This document shows, in pieces, positions 46,307-54,786 of a stretch of DNA of 64,000 nt. Position 1 is the first letter of the stretch; the number at the start of each line of letters is the position of its first letter. A program made the position numbers and the translations under genes. The notes below the pieces were generated by a model. It did no database searches and was not told the origin of the DNA. It worked only from the letters and a program-made list of their open reading frames with translations. Source of the DNA: Lachnospiraceae bacterium (GTDB taxonomy: Bacteria > Bacillota > Clostridia > Lachnospirales > Lachnospiraceae); contig JAFYYS010000022.1 of assembly GCA_017546025.1 (NCBI GenBank), positions 62,001 to 126,000 on the forward strand. Reading direction: 5' to 3'.

Positions 46307-46323
46307 CGGGGAAAGGACAGGCA

Positions 46324-47112
46324 ATGAACTGGGGATTTGCTTTTTTGATCGTTTTAATCTGGATTGTCGGATCGTGGGTTCTCTATGCCCTTTTGGACCT
46401 GCTTGATAAAAAATTCCATTTCTATTCCCGGGAAGGCTTTGCCGGTCTGGGGAGATTTTTATGCCGGATCATCGATACATTTGTTCCGGCAATTCTCTTT
46501 CTTTGCATCAATCTGCTCATCCGCATGGGTAAAAGGTTCGGCGGATGGTATGTCATTCCCGCGTTCATTTTTCTGGTTTTCGCGGTGCCGCTTTACGGCC
46601 TTTTGAAGATGTATCTGTTAAGCCCGAAACGGATTGCCGTCAAGGCACGAAAAACGCTCGGGGATTTTACGGTGTTTAAGGAAGAATACCGGAAAGAGCA
46701 TGCGAATCAGAGAGAACCTCTCAGCGATCGGGAGTTGGCGGAGCACTATCTGTGGCGGCAGCTCAACTATTTGGTGAAACGACAGGGGAACAGTTATTTC
46801 TTTGCCCCGACGAGCCGGCGTGTGGCATTTACCAAAGCCGTCATCGACAATAACCGGGACGTCCTTACGGGACTGACGCGGTTTGATTACTTTGACGATA
46901 AGAAAAGCGGAAACGGCATGGACAGCCGGTGTAAGCTGTATTATGAGGACGGCAGGGAGGAAAGCGTCAGAATCAACCGTGAAACGATTCTCGGGATTTT
47001 GTGGATCTTCTTCCGGCAGTATCCGACGTTTTTAGTCAGTTCGGTTTGTTCTCTGTTTTACAGATTCAGGCGGCACAAAGAGGACGACGGAAAAGGAGAA
47101 CACGAACCGTAA
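46324..47112 (+). CDS. Integral membrane protein of unknown function
   Basis: A 262-residue protein that I do not recognise. Three hydrophobic helices lie in the N-terminal third (about 4-26, 44-66 and 73-95), and another hydrophobic stretch near 222-245 (ILGILWIFFRQYPTFLVSSV). Between them is a charged soluble region (about 100-220) with KEHANQREPLSDRELAEHYL. It starts 17 bases after the ApbE-like gene, with GGGGAAAGG upstream, and is the last gene before the gpmI promoter, so it probably belongs to the opp operon. A role as an accessory of the transporter is inferred from position only. Confidence 0.7.
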   Translation: MNWGFAFLIVLIWIVGSWVLYALLDLLDKKFHFYSREGFAGLGRFLCRIIDTFVPAILFLCINLLIRMGKRFGGWYVIPAFIFLVFAVPLYGLLKMYLLSPKRIAVKARKTLGDFTVFKEEYRKEHANQREPLSDRELAEHYLWRQLNYLVKRQGNSYFFAPTSRRVAFTKAVIDNNRDVLTGLTRFDYFDDKKSGNGMDSRCKLYYEDGREESVRINRETILGILWIFFRQYPTFLVSSVCSLFYRFRRHKEDDGKGEHEP

Positions 47113-47140
47113 AGTGTCCGCGAATTCCGTATAAAAAGCC

Positions 47141-47169
47141 TTGCATTACCGATTTGTTTGCGATACAAT
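47141..47169 (+). promoter_or_regulatory. Promoter of gpmI
   Basis: -35 TTGCAT (47141-47146), 17-base spacer, -10 TACAAT (47164-47169), about 52 bases before the gpmI start codon. Confidence 0.7.
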
Positions 47170-47220
47170 ACCAACGGATTTGAAATCGTGACATCATTCA
47201 CAGACAGGAGATTACAGAAT

Positions 47221-48783
47221 ATGGCTAAAAAACCTACCGTTTTACTGATTCTTGACGGCTACGGATTAAATGACAGAAAAGACGGCAACGCGGTTGCACA
47301 GGCGAAGACGCCGGTGATGGACCGCTTGATGAAGGAGTGCCCCTTTGTAAAGGGTAATGCATCCGGCATGGCAGTAGGCCTTCCGGACGGTCAGATGGGC
47401 AACAGTGAGGTCGGACACCTGAATATGGGTGCAGGCCGCATCGTATACCAGGAGCTGACCAGAATCACGAAGGAAATCATGGACGGCGATTTCTTCAAAA
47501 ACGAAGAGCTTCTCGCCGCTGTAGATAACTGTAAGAAATACGACAGCGCGCTTCATTTGTACGGACTTCTTTCCGACGGCGGCGTGCACAGCCACAATAC
47601 GCATCTTTATGCACTTTTGAAGCTTGCGAAGGAGCAGGGACTTAAGAAGGTTTACGTACACTGCTTCCTTGACGGACGTGATACCCCTCCGGCATCGGCA
47701 GGCGAGTTTGTTGCTGCTCTTGAGGAAGAGATGGCTAAAATCGGTGTCGGCGAAGTGGCAACCATCAGCGGTCGTTACTACGCAATGGACCGTGACAGGA
47801 ACTGGGACCGTGTTGAAAAAGCTTATGCCGCACTTGTTTACGGCGAGGGCAATACTGCCGATTCCGCCGCTCAGGCCATGAAGGATACCTATGCAAACGG
47901 TGTAACCGACGAGTTCATGATTCCGACCGTCATTTTAAAGAACGGCGCTCCGACCGCAACGGTTAAGGCTAACGACTCGATCATTTTCTTCAACTTCCGT
48001 CCGGACCGTGCCCGTGAGATCACGAGAACGTTCTGCTGTGAGGATTTCGACGGCTTCGAGAGAAGAAACGGTTTCTTCCCGGTTAAGTATGTATGCTTCT
48101 CCGAGTACGACGTAACGATTCCGAACAAGACGATTGCCTTCAAGAAGATTGAAGTAACCAATACGTTCGGTGAATGGCTTGCAGCCAACGGCCTGAAGCA
48201 GGCCCGTATCGCCGAGACCGAGAAATATGCGCACGTCACATTTTTCTTCAACGGCGGCGTAGAGGCCCCGAATGCCGGCGAGGACCGCATTCTGGTTGAT
48301 TCCCCGAAATATGTTCCGACCTACGACAAAAAGCCGCGTATGAGCGCATACACGGTTTGTGACGAGCTCAGCAAGGCCATCACCAAGAAGGATGAGGACG
48401 GAAACGCTTATTACGATGTCATCATCTGTAACTTCGCGAACCCCGACATGGTTGGTCATACCGGCGTGCTTCCGGCAGCCGTTGAAGCCATTGAAGTTAT
48501 TGACAAGTGTCTCGGTGAGGTTGAGACCTTCATTAAGGAAGTCGGCGGCGTGATGTTCGTATGCGCCGACCACGGTAATGCCGAGCAGCTTGTGGACTAT
48601 GAGACCGGTGCTCCGTTCACCGCTCATACGACGAATCCGGTTCCGTTCATTCTTGTAAATGCCGAGCCCGGCACGAAGCTTCGTGAGGGCGGATGCCTTG
48701 CGGATATCATCCCGACGCTGATTGAGCTCATGGGAATGGAGCAGCCGAAGGAAATGACCGGAAAGAGCCTTATCGTAAAGTAG
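47221..48783 (+). CDS. gpmI: 2,3-bisphosphoglycerate-independent phosphoglycerate mutase
   Basis: A 520-residue glycolytic enzyme that interconverts 3- and 2-phosphoglycerate with two manganese ions. LLILDGYGLN near the start gives the first metal Asp, and the catalytic Ser62 is in GQMGNSEVGHLNMGAGR. The C-terminal metal site has VCADHGNAEQL. ATG 47221 has AGGAG about 14 bases upstream; an in-frame ATG at 47158 lies in the promoter. It is the only glycolytic gene here. Codon use is toward the high-expression type. Confidence 0.98.
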   Translation: MAKKPTVLLILDGYGLNDRKDGNAVAQAKTPVMDRLMKECPFVKGNASGMAVGLPDGQMGNSEVGHLNMGAGRIVYQELTRITKEIMDGDFFKNEELLAAVDNCKKYDSALHLYGLLSDGGVHSHNTHLYALLKLAKEQGLKKVYVHCFLDGRDTPPASAGEFVAALEEEMAKIGVGEVATISGRYYAMDRDRNWDRVEKAYAALVYGEGNTADSAAQAMKDTYANGVTDEFMIPTVILKNGAPTATVKANDSIIFFNFRPDRAREITRTFCCEDFDGFERRNGFFPVKYVCFSEYDVTIPNKTIAFKKIEVTNTFGEWLAANGLKQARIAETEKYAHVTFFFNGGVEAPNAGEDRILVDSPKYVPTYDKKPRMSAYTVCDELSKAITKKDEDGNAYYDVIICNFANPDMVGHTGVLPAAVEAIEVIDKCLGEVETFIKEVGGVMFVCADHGNAEQLVDYETGAPFTAHTTNPVPFILVNAEPGTKLREGGCLADIIPTLIELMGMEQPKEMTGKSLIVK

Positions 48784-48801
48784 AAGAAAGTAAAAAAAGC
48801 C

Positions 48802-48830
48802 TTGCATTTTCCGCAGTGCTATGGTAAGAT
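48802..48830 (+). promoter_or_regulatory. Promoter of secG
   Basis: -35 TTGCAT (48802-48807), 17-base spacer, -10 TAAGAT (48825-48830), 42 bases before the secG start. Confidence 0.7.
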
Positions 48831-48872
48831 ATGTTCTGCGTTTAATGATGCGAACATGATTTGGAGGTTTCA

Positions 48873-49127
48873 ATGAAAGGTTTATATATTGCATTAGTTG
48901 TTGTATATGCATTGATTTGTGTTGTGCTGATTGCGATTGTTCTGAAGCAGGAAGGTAAGAACGCCGGACTCGGTTCTCTGGCCGGCGGAAGCACGTCGGA
49001 TACCTACTGGAGCAAAAACAAGGCCCGTTCTTTTGAAGGAAAGCTCATCATTGCGACCAGAATTCTGGCAGCACTGTTCATTATCCTTTCCATTGTTTTG
49101 GCCATGAAGATGTGGCCTCATTCTTGA
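48873..49127 (+). CDS. secG: Preprotein translocase subunit SecG
   Basis: An 84-residue membrane protein with two hydrophobic helices (about 4-24 and 58-79) joined by a Gly/Ser-rich loop containing AGLGSLAGGSTSDTYWSKNK. It assists the SecYE channel. ATG 48873 follows TTGGAGG at the right distance; the in-frame ATG at 48861 overlaps that site. secG followed by rnr and smpB is a well-known Firmicutes order. Confidence 0.93.
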   Translation: MKGLYIALVVVYALICVVLIAIVLKQEGKNAGLGSLAGGSTSDTYWSKNKARSFEGKLIIATRILAALFIILSIVLAMKMWPHS

Positions 49128-49139
49128 GAATGTGATTTC

Positions 49140-49176
49140 GGCACTCTGATCATGTATCAGAGTGCCTTTTTTCTTT
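49140..49176 (+). terminator. Intrinsic terminator after secG
   Basis: Eleven-base perfect stem GGCACTCTGAT/ATCAGAGTGCC with loop CATGT, then TTTTTTCTTTT. It ends 14 bases before rnr, so rnr expression depends on read-through or on a promoter I cannot place. Confidence 0.9.
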
Positions 49177-49189
49177 TGCAGGAGTATTT

Positions 49190-51319
49190 ATGTATCGGGA
49201 AGACAGAAAAGAGATTGTCGCGAGCCTGATTTGCGACGAAGGAATCAAACCCATGCGGTTTCGTGAACTGTGCGGGTTTCTGCAGATTCCGAAGGAAGAA
49301 AGAAGCGAGCTTTCGGAGATCTTGGACGCTCTGATCAAAGAGGGGCGGATTGCAACGGATTCCGAGGGCCGCTATGTGGACGATAAGGCAATTCACGTCA
49401 CGGGGACCTTCATGGCCTCGGGACGCGGGTTTGGTTTCGTGCGCCCCGAAGGAATGGGCAGGGACGGCGATATTTTCATTCCCGAGGGCAAGACGCTTTC
49501 CGCGATGAACGGCGATACGGTTAAGGCAGCCGTCACGATGCGAGCGGGTGTCAGGGACGGCAGAATGAAGCGCGCGGAAGGCATTCTCGTGAAGATTGTA
49601 GAGCGCGCGCATACGGACATTGTCGGCGTCTTCATGAAGAAGGCAAGGGGCGGGCTTGTCCGCCCGGATGATTCACGGCTCGGCATCCTGATTTCCGTAG
49701 CGAATGAGCATACAAAGGGCGCAAAAGACGGGCAGAAGGTTGTCGTGACGATCCGTGATTACGGCGAGCACGGCCACGGCCCGACCGGAAGGATTACCGA
49801 GATTCTCGGCGATTCCGACACGCCCGGCATCGACATTCTTTCCGTCATCCGAAGTTACGGCATTCCGACGGAATTCCCGGAGGAAGTGAAGGAGGAAGCA
49901 AAGGCGGTTCCGCAGCAGATTCCCGAGCGGGACGTTAAGGGACGCCTTGATTTGAGAGGCGTTGTAACCGTGACGATTGACGGTGATGACGCAAAGGACC
50001 TTGACGACGCGGTAACCCTTGAAAAATGCGACGACGGCTATACGCTCGGCGTTCATATCGCAGACGTAAGCAACTACGTGAAGGAGGGCTCCGCGCTTGA
50101 TACGGAGGCGCTTCACCGTGGCACGAGTGTATATTTTTGTGACCGCGTGATTCCGATGCTCCCCGTGGAACTCAGCAACGGCATCTGTTCGCTGAATGCA
50201 GGAGAGGACCGGTTCGCCCTTTCGTGCCTTATGACATTTGACACAAAGGGGAACCTGAAGGACCACCGCATTGCCGAGACCGTCATCCACGTGAATAAGC
50301 GGATGTCTTATGATAAGGTTGCGGCAGTGCTTGCGGGAAACACTCCTGAAGATTATAAGGAATATGAGACGCTTCTGAAAGAGATGGCAGAGCTTTCGGC
50401 GATTCTTCGCGGAAAGCGTGAGGACCGCGGCGCCGTGGATTTTGATTTTCCGGAATGCAAGCTGGTCATCGGGGCCGACGGGCAGACCGAGGACATCGTT
50501 CCGTACGAAAGAAACGATGCCACGAGGCTGATTGAGGATTTCATGCTTGCGGCGAACGAAACCGTAGCCGAGCATTTCTTCTGGACCGAGACGCCGTTTG
50601 TGTACCGAAACCATGAGACGCCAGACCCGGAGAAGATGAACCAATTGAACATCTTTCTGACCAATTTCGGGTATCACATCCATCATAACGGGGAGACCGT
50701 ACATACGAAGGAACTGCAGAAGCTTTTGAAGAGGATTGCCGGAACGCCGGAGGAGGCCATCATCAGCCGCCTGACGCTTCGTTCCATGAAGCAGGCAAAG
50801 TATGCGCCGGAGTGCATCGGCCATTTCGGTCTGGCGGCGCGGTATTACTGTCATTTTACATCGCCGATCAGACGGTATCCGGATCTGCAGATTCACCGGA
50901 TCATCAAGGAAGAATTAAACGGCACGCTGTCGCCCGTCAGACTGACGCATTACGAGAACATCCTTACGGATGTGGCAAACCGTTCGTCCGTATGCGAAAG
51001 AAGGGCAGATGAGGCGGAACGCGAGACCGAGAAGCACAAGAAGGCGGAATACATGCGCAGATTCCTCGGCGAGGAGTTCGACGGCGTCATTTCGGGTGTC
51101 ACAGGCTGGGGGCTCTATGTGGAACTTCCGAACACGGTCGAGGGTATGATCCGCATGGAGGATCTTCAGGGCGATTATTATAAATACGATGAGTCCAATG
51201 CGCGCCTTGTCGGGGAGAGAAGCCACCGCATTTACGCGCTCGGACAGAGAATGCGGGTTTTGGTTGCGGCGGTCGATACGGTCGCATCAACCATTGATTT
51301 TATTCCCGTTGTGGGATAA
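49190..51319 (+). CDS. rnr: Ribonuclease R
   Basis: A 709-residue 3'-to-5' exoribonuclease that degrades structured RNA and, with tmRNA, nonstop messages. Domain order: N-terminal winged helix (about 1-60), two cold-shock domains (about 70-225), the RNB catalytic domain starting VTIDGDDAKDLDDAV (about 262), which holds the metal-binding Asp cluster, and a C-terminal S1 domain (about 625-705, GVISGVTGWGLYVELPNTVEG). There is no Lys-rich tail as in E. coli. AGGAG precedes ATG 49190. smpB starts 32 bases after the stop. Confidence 0.97.
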   Translation: MYREDRKEIVASLICDEGIKPMRFRELCGFLQIPKEERSELSEILDALIKEGRIATDSEGRYVDDKAIHVTGTFMASGRGFGFVRPEGMGRDGDIFIPEGKTLSAMNGDTVKAAVTMRAGVRDGRMKRAEGILVKIVERAHTDIVGVFMKKARGGLVRPDDSRLGILISVANEHTKGAKDGQKVVVTIRDYGEHGHGPTGRITEILGDSDTPGIDILSVIRSYGIPTEFPEEVKEEAKAVPQQIPERDVKGRLDLRGVVTVTIDGDDAKDLDDAVTLEKCDDGYTLGVHIADVSNYVKEGSALDTEALHRGTSVYFCDRVIPMLPVELSNGICSLNAGEDRFALSCLMTFDTKGNLKDHRIAETVIHVNKRMSYDKVAAVLAGNTPEDYKEYETLLKEMAELSAILRGKREDRGAVDFDFPECKLVIGADGQTEDIVPYERNDATRLIEDFMLAANETVAEHFFWTETPFVYRNHETPDPEKMNQLNIFLTNFGYHIHHNGETVHTKELQKLLKRIAGTPEEAIISRLTLRSMKQAKYAPECIGHFGLAARYYCHFTSPIRRYPDLQIHRIIKEELNGTLSPVRLTHYENILTDVANRSSVCERRADEAERETEKHKKAEYMRRFLGEEFDGVISGVTGWGLYVELPNTVEGMIRMEDLQGDYYKYDESNARLVGERSHRIYALGQRMRVLVAAVDTVASTIDFIPVVG

Positions 51320-51351
51320 GATAGAAGGGAATAAAGAGGAGAGGAATTGCT

Positions 51352-51816
51352 ATGGGAAAGGATTCCGTGAGGCTGATTGCCAACAACAAAAAAGCTTATC
51401 ATGATTATTTCATTGAAGATACCTATGAAGCCGGAATCGCGCTCGTCGGAACGGAGGTAAAGTCCATCCGGATGGGTCAGTGTTCCGTGAAGGAGGCCTA
51501 CATCAAGATCGACGGAACGCAGGTATATTTATACGGCATGCACGTGAGCCCGTATGAAAAGGGCAACCTGTTTAACCGAGACCCTTTGCGCACGAGAAAG
51601 CTTCTTTTAAACCGCGCGGAAATCAATAAGCTGAACGGCAAATGCCGTGAAAAAGGATACACAATCGTTCCGTTAAAGGTATATCTGAAGGGCAATCTGG
51701 TGAAGGTCGAAATCGGGCTTGCCAGGGGCAAAAAGCTTTATGATAAGCGCGAAACGATTGCCAAGAAGGATTTCCAGAGAGAACAGCAGAGAGATTTCAA
51801 GGACAGCGTTCGATAG
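51352..51816 (+). CDS. smpB: SsrA-binding protein SmpB
   Basis: A 154-residue tmRNA-binding protein needed for trans-translation. [25 protein letters not shown], given in two parts as [14 protein letters not shown] and [10 protein letters not shown], is the family start, and [16 protein letters not shown] is the C-terminal signature with a basic tail for the decoding site. It lies between rnr and ppaC and is 2 kb upstream of the tmRNA gene, its RNA partner. Preceded by AGGAGAGGAATTGCT. Confidence 0.98.
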   Translation: MGKDSVRLIANNKKAYHDYFIEDTYEAGIALVGTEVKSIRMGQCSVKEAYIKIDGTQVYLYGMHVSPYEKGNLFNRDPLRTRKLLLNRAEINKLNGKCREKGYTIVPLKVYLKGNLVKVEIGLARGKKLYDKRETIAKKDFQREQQRDFKDSVR

Positions 51817-51846
51817 AAACGATCACATTTTTCGGGAGGACGGAAA

Positions 51847-53502
51847 ATGACGACACATGAAAAGAAAGTACTGGTCATCGGGCATAAGAATCCGGACACG
51901 GACTCCATCTGCTCGGCAATTGCTTACGCATGGCTTCGGGAGAAGATGACCGGCAAAAAGCATGTGCCGCGGTGCTGCGGCGAGATTAATGCGGAGACGG
52001 CCTATGTGCTGAAGCGGTTCGAGGTTCCCGCGCCCGATTATATTGAATATGTCGGCACGCAGGTAAAGGATATCGAAATCCGCGAGATGCCGGGTGTTGA
52101 CCGCAACATGTCGTTAAAGCGTGCCTGGATGAAGATGCAGGACACGCATGTCGTGACGCTTTGCATCACCGACGCAGACGGAAAGCTGAACGGCCTGATT
52201 ACAATCAGCGATATTGCAAAGGCTGCCATGGAGCTTTCCGACTCGGGCATTCTTTCGGCCGCGAAGACGCCTTATGAGAACATTCTCGATACGCTGGACG
52301 GCGTTGCGGTGACCGGTGAGACCGACGGACGCTGCTATACAAACGGCAAGGTACTGATTGCCGCAGCCAATCCGGATCTGATGGAGGATTACATCCGTCC
52401 GGGTGATCTTGTCATCCTCGGAAACCGTTATGAATCGCAGCTTTGCGCGATTGAAATGGGGGCTTCCTGCCTCGTTGTCTGTGAAGGCGCGAAGGTTTCC
52501 GTAACGATTCAAAGACTTGCCGAGGAGAAAAACTGCATCATTATTCAGTCACCGCACGATGCGTTTACCGTTGCGAGACTGATTGACCTTGCCATGCCGA
52601 TAGGGTATTTCATGACGACCGAAAACCTTATTACATTCAGGACCGACGATTATGTCGACAGCATCCGGGATGTCATGGCCAAGAAAAGAAACCGGGATTT
52701 CCCGATTCTTGATCATAAGGGAATCTTCCGCGGGACCGTATCCCGCCGTAACCTGATGGATATGAGCCGCAAGCAGATTGTTCTTGTGGACCACAACGAG
52801 CCCGCGCAGGCCGTGGACGGCGTTGAGGAGGCGGAGATTCTTGAAATCATCGACCATCATCGGATCGGCGGCATTTCGACGTTCCAGCCGGTATATTTCC
52901 GCAACGTGCCGCTCGGCTGCACCGCGACGATTGTGTATCTGACGGCGCGCGAGCAGAATATCGAAATCCCGAAGGAGATTGCGGGTCTGATGTGCGCGGC
53001 AATTCTTTCCGATACGCTTGCGTTCCATTCCCCGACCTGTACGGCTTCCGACCGGGAAGCGGCAGAAGCGCTTGCTAAGATTGCCGGCGTGGATCCTGTT
53101 GAGCTTGCAAGCAGCATGTTTGCGGCAGGTTCGCATCTGGCGGAGCGTTCGCCTGAGGAAATCTTTTATCAGGATTACAAGAAGTTCAAGATCGGCTCGA
53201 TTACGATGGGCGTCGGTCAGATCAACTCAATGAGCGGAGAAGAGCTCTTGAGCATCGAAGAGCGGCTGAAGCCGTTCCTTCTTGAAACGATGAAGCACAG
53301 CGACATTAAGATGCTGTTCTTCATGATGACCAACATCACGACCGAAACGTCGCGTGTCCTGTTCGCCGGTGAGGGCGCAAAGGACGTACTCGAGGAGACG
53401 TTCGGCGTGAAGGCTGTGGGCAATGTATGTGAAGTGCCGAAGCTTGTTTCGAGAAAGAAACAGTTTGTACCGGGCATTTCCGTCATGCTTCAGAACGGGT
53501 AG
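51847..53502 (+). CDS. ppaC: Manganese-dependent inorganic pyrophosphatase with CBS and DRTGG domains
   Basis: A 551-residue family II pyrophosphatase of the regulated type. The DHH domain begins VIGHKNPDTDSICSAIAYAW and includes IDHHRIGG (about 334). Between the two halves of this catalytic domain lies a regulatory insert (about 65-300): a CBS motif, a DRTGG-like domain (about 110-240) and a second CBS motif ending in FRGTVSRRNLMD. Such inserts bind AMP, ADP or diadenosine polyphosphates and tune activity. The C-terminal DHHA2 domain follows (about 420-551). It follows smpB by 30 bases and removes pyrophosphate formed in biosynthesis. Confidence 0.95.
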   Translation: MTTHEKKVLVIGHKNPDTDSICSAIAYAWLREKMTGKKHVPRCCGEINAETAYVLKRFEVPAPDYIEYVGTQVKDIEIREMPGVDRNMSLKRAWMKMQDTHVVTLCITDADGKLNGLITISDIAKAAMELSDSGILSAAKTPYENILDTLDGVAVTGETDGRCYTNGKVLIAAANPDLMEDYIRPGDLVILGNRYESQLCAIEMGASCLVVCEGAKVSVTIQRLAEEKNCIIIQSPHDAFTVARLIDLAMPIGYFMTTENLITFRTDDYVDSIRDVMAKKRNRDFPILDHKGIFRGTVSRRNLMDMSRKQIVLVDHNEPAQAVDGVEEAEILEIIDHHRIGGISTFQPVYFRNVPLGCTATIVYLTAREQNIEIPKEIAGLMCAAILSDTLAFHSPTCTASDREAAEALAKIAGVDPVELASSMFAAGSHLAERSPEEIFYQDYKKFKIGSITMGVGQINSMSGEELLSIEERLKPFLLETMKHSDIKMLFFMMTNITTETSRVLFAGEGAKDVLEETFGVKAVGNVCEVPKLVSRKKQFVPGISVMLQNG

Positions 53503-53509
53503 GTGACTT

Positions 53510-53710
53510 ATGAAACCGTCGGATACTGCTTACTGGATCAGAAACACTCACATTTTCCAAAGGGACGAGTATGTGTGCTCGAACTGCGGGGCGAGGTTTG
53601 TAAGACCGTCCAAGTTCTGCAAAGAGTGCGGCTGCCGGATGACGGGCACGAAAAGCGACGTCGGCTGGGTGGACGAGATGGAAGCGTTCGATGCAATCTT
53701 CGACGATTGA
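53510..53710 (+). CDS. Small zinc-ribbon protein
   Basis: A 66-residue protein with two cysteine pairs, CSNCG (about 23-26) and CKECGC (about 38-43), forming a probable zinc ribbon, followed by an acidic C-terminal tail. Family unknown to me. It starts 7 bases after ppaC with GGGTAGGTG upstream, so it is likely translated with it. Frame choice: this frame keeps the paired cysteines, whereas the overlapping 71-residue frame starting at 53503 gives no motif. The tmRNA promoter begins just after the stop. Confidence 0.65.
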   Translation: MKPSDTAYWIRNTHIFQRDEYVCSNCGARFVRPSKFCKECGCRMTGTKSDVGWVDEMEAFDAIFDD

Positions 53711-53714
53711 AAAG

Positions 53715-53742
53715 TTGACAACCGCGGCTTTTTTGTTATAAT
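53715..53742 (+). promoter_or_regulatory. Promoter of ssrA (tmRNA)
   Basis: Consensus -35 TTGACA (53715-53720), 16-base spacer, consensus -10 TATAAT (53737-53742). The transcript would start near 53750, about 50 bases before the mature tmRNA. That leader contains a perfect hairpin TAACCCG-TTTT-CGGGTTA (53756-53773). Confidence 0.88.
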
Positions 53743-53801
53743 TGTTTCACGTGATTAACCCGTTTTCGGGTTATGATACAACCCTGACCAGGTTGCTATC
53801 C

Positions 53802-54152
53802 GGGCTTGTACCGGTTTCGACGGGGGTTTTTAAATTGTGATAGCCATCCATGTGCCGGACACATGTAAAAAACCGGAAAACCTAAATATAAACGCAGATA
53901 GAAATATCGCAATCGCTGCCTAATGGCGGCTGTCCGACAGAGCGCACCTACGCGTTCTGACCCGGGCATCGATTACGTAGGAAACGACGCGCGGAAAGCT
54001 TTGACCGCACGGGCGTATGATGAAGCTACTGAAGGTGCTTGCCCGTTTATCGGCAGATCCGGAGGGAACGGCGAAAGCATATAGGTAAACTGTGATGGAA
54101 GAAGTTGCAATGGCGAGGCTTTCGGACAGGGGTTCGACTCCCCTCAGGTCCA
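53802..54152 (+). ncRNA. ssrA: Transfer-messenger RNA (tmRNA)
   Basis: A 351-base RNA that rescues stalled ribosomes and tags the nascent protein. The 5' end GGGCTTG pairs over seven bases with the 3' end CAGGTCC, and the D-like arm CGGTTTCGACGGGG and T-arm GGGGTTCGACTCCCC are typical. The tag frame begins with resume codon GCA at 53894 and ends at TAA 53921-53923, encoding ADRNIAIAA, which has the usual AA end recognised by ClpXP and ClpAP-type proteases. CCA is not encoded. One-piece, not permuted. Partners smpB and rnr lie upstream. Confidence 0.96.
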
Positions 54153-54156
54153 TATT

Positions 54157-54198
54157 TACAAGAAGGAGGGACCCGCGACGCGGGAGGATGCCTTCTTG
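54157..54198 (+). repeat. Copy A of a two-copy stem-loop motif
   Basis: The core AGGAGGGACCCGCGACGCGGG (54164-54184) matches the core of the element near pyrB at 20 of 21 positions. Here it is enclosed in an outer stem ACAAGAAGG/CCTTCTTGT, unrelated to the outer stem of the other copy. It begins 5 bases after the tmRNA and is followed by another hairpin (ACGCGGA/TCCGCGT, about 54201-54245, with inner GCGAAC/GTTCGC). Confidence 0.55.
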
Positions 54199-54277
54199 TG
54201 AACGCGGATGGCGCGAACGAAGTTCGCCTTTAATCCGTCCGCGTACCCGCAGGGATGGTTTTGGTTCCGTTCTTATT

Positions 54278-54303
54278 ACCCGCGTTTTGCGGGTCTTTTT
54301 TTA
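54278..54303 (+). terminator. Intrinsic terminator of the tmRNA transcript
   Basis: Stem ACCCGC/GCGGGT with loop GTTTT, then CTTTTTTT. It lies 126 bases beyond the mature tmRNA end, so the precursor has a long 3' trailer with three hairpins. The T-run abuts the next promoter. Confidence 0.88.
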
Positions 54304-54332
54304 TTGACAAATGCCACCACGGTTGTTATATT
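54304..54332 (+). promoter_or_regulatory. Promoter of the GntR-clpC-radA operon
   Basis: -35 TTGACA (54304-54309), 17-base spacer, -10 TATATT (54327-54332). The start codon of the GntR gene is 40 bases downstream. No CtsR heptad repeat is visible here. Confidence 0.75.
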
Positions 54333-54372
54333 TGTAATAGAACAGAAAAGACCCTGAAACGGGAGGTTCGTC

Positions 54373-54762
54373 ATGTATGTAACAATCGATTTTAACAGCG
54401 ATGAAGCTTTCTATATTCAGCTGAAGAAGCAAATCATCATGGGCATTGCCATGGCGGAAATCAGGGAGGGGGACAGCCTTCCGAGCGTTCGTGACATGGC
54501 CGATGACATCGGCATCAACATGCATACCGTGAACAAGGCGTATGCGATCTTGAAGCAGGAGGGCTATTTAAAGCTCGATCGCAGAAGGGGTGCCGTGGTA
54601 TGCCTTGATCCGGACCGCTTACGGGCTGTCAGCGAGACGCGTGCCCGCATGCGTGAGACGATTGCCGGCGCGTTGTGCCGTGATCTGAGCCCGAAGGAGC
54701 TGCACACGATTCTCGATGAGGTGCTGGCGGAATTCGGGTATGCCGGAAACGAAAACGGTTAG
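54373..54762 (+). CDS. GntR-family (YtrA-type) transcriptional regulator
   Basis: A 129-residue regulator with an N-terminal winged helix: EAFYIQLKKQIIMGIAMAEIREGDSLPSVRDMA, here given as REGDSLPSVRDMADDIG, and MHTVNKAYAILKQEGYL, the DNA-recognition segment. The C-terminal part is short and helical (about 80-125), as in the YtrA subfamily, which has no ligand domain. GGGAGG precedes ATG 54373. It is the first gene of an operon with clpC and radA, the place usually taken by ctsR, so it may regulate its own operon. YtrA-type regulators otherwise sit with ABC transporter genes. Confidence 0.9.
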   Translation: MYVTIDFNSDEAFYIQLKKQIIMGIAMAEIREGDSLPSVRDMADDIGINMHTVNKAYAILKQEGYLKLDRRRGAVVCLDPDRLRAVSETRARMRETIAGALCRDLSPKELHTILDEVLAEFGYAGNENG

Positions 54763-54786
54763 ATTTTCCATAAGAGGAGATTTTTC

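Noticed and set aside
49673..50896. A 407-codon minus-strand frame opposite rnr.
   Set aside because: Antisense to a certain RNase R domain; no supporting signal.
51822..51836. A recurring CACATTTTTC-like string seen here and near 13922, 36572 and 62860.
   Set aside because: The copies differ in position relative to genes and in flanks; it is probably a common AT-rich string, not a regulator site.
54092..54307. A 71-codon frame from inside tmRNA to the terminator.
   Set aside because: It reads through tmRNA, the hairpins and the terminator, so it cannot be a translated gene.
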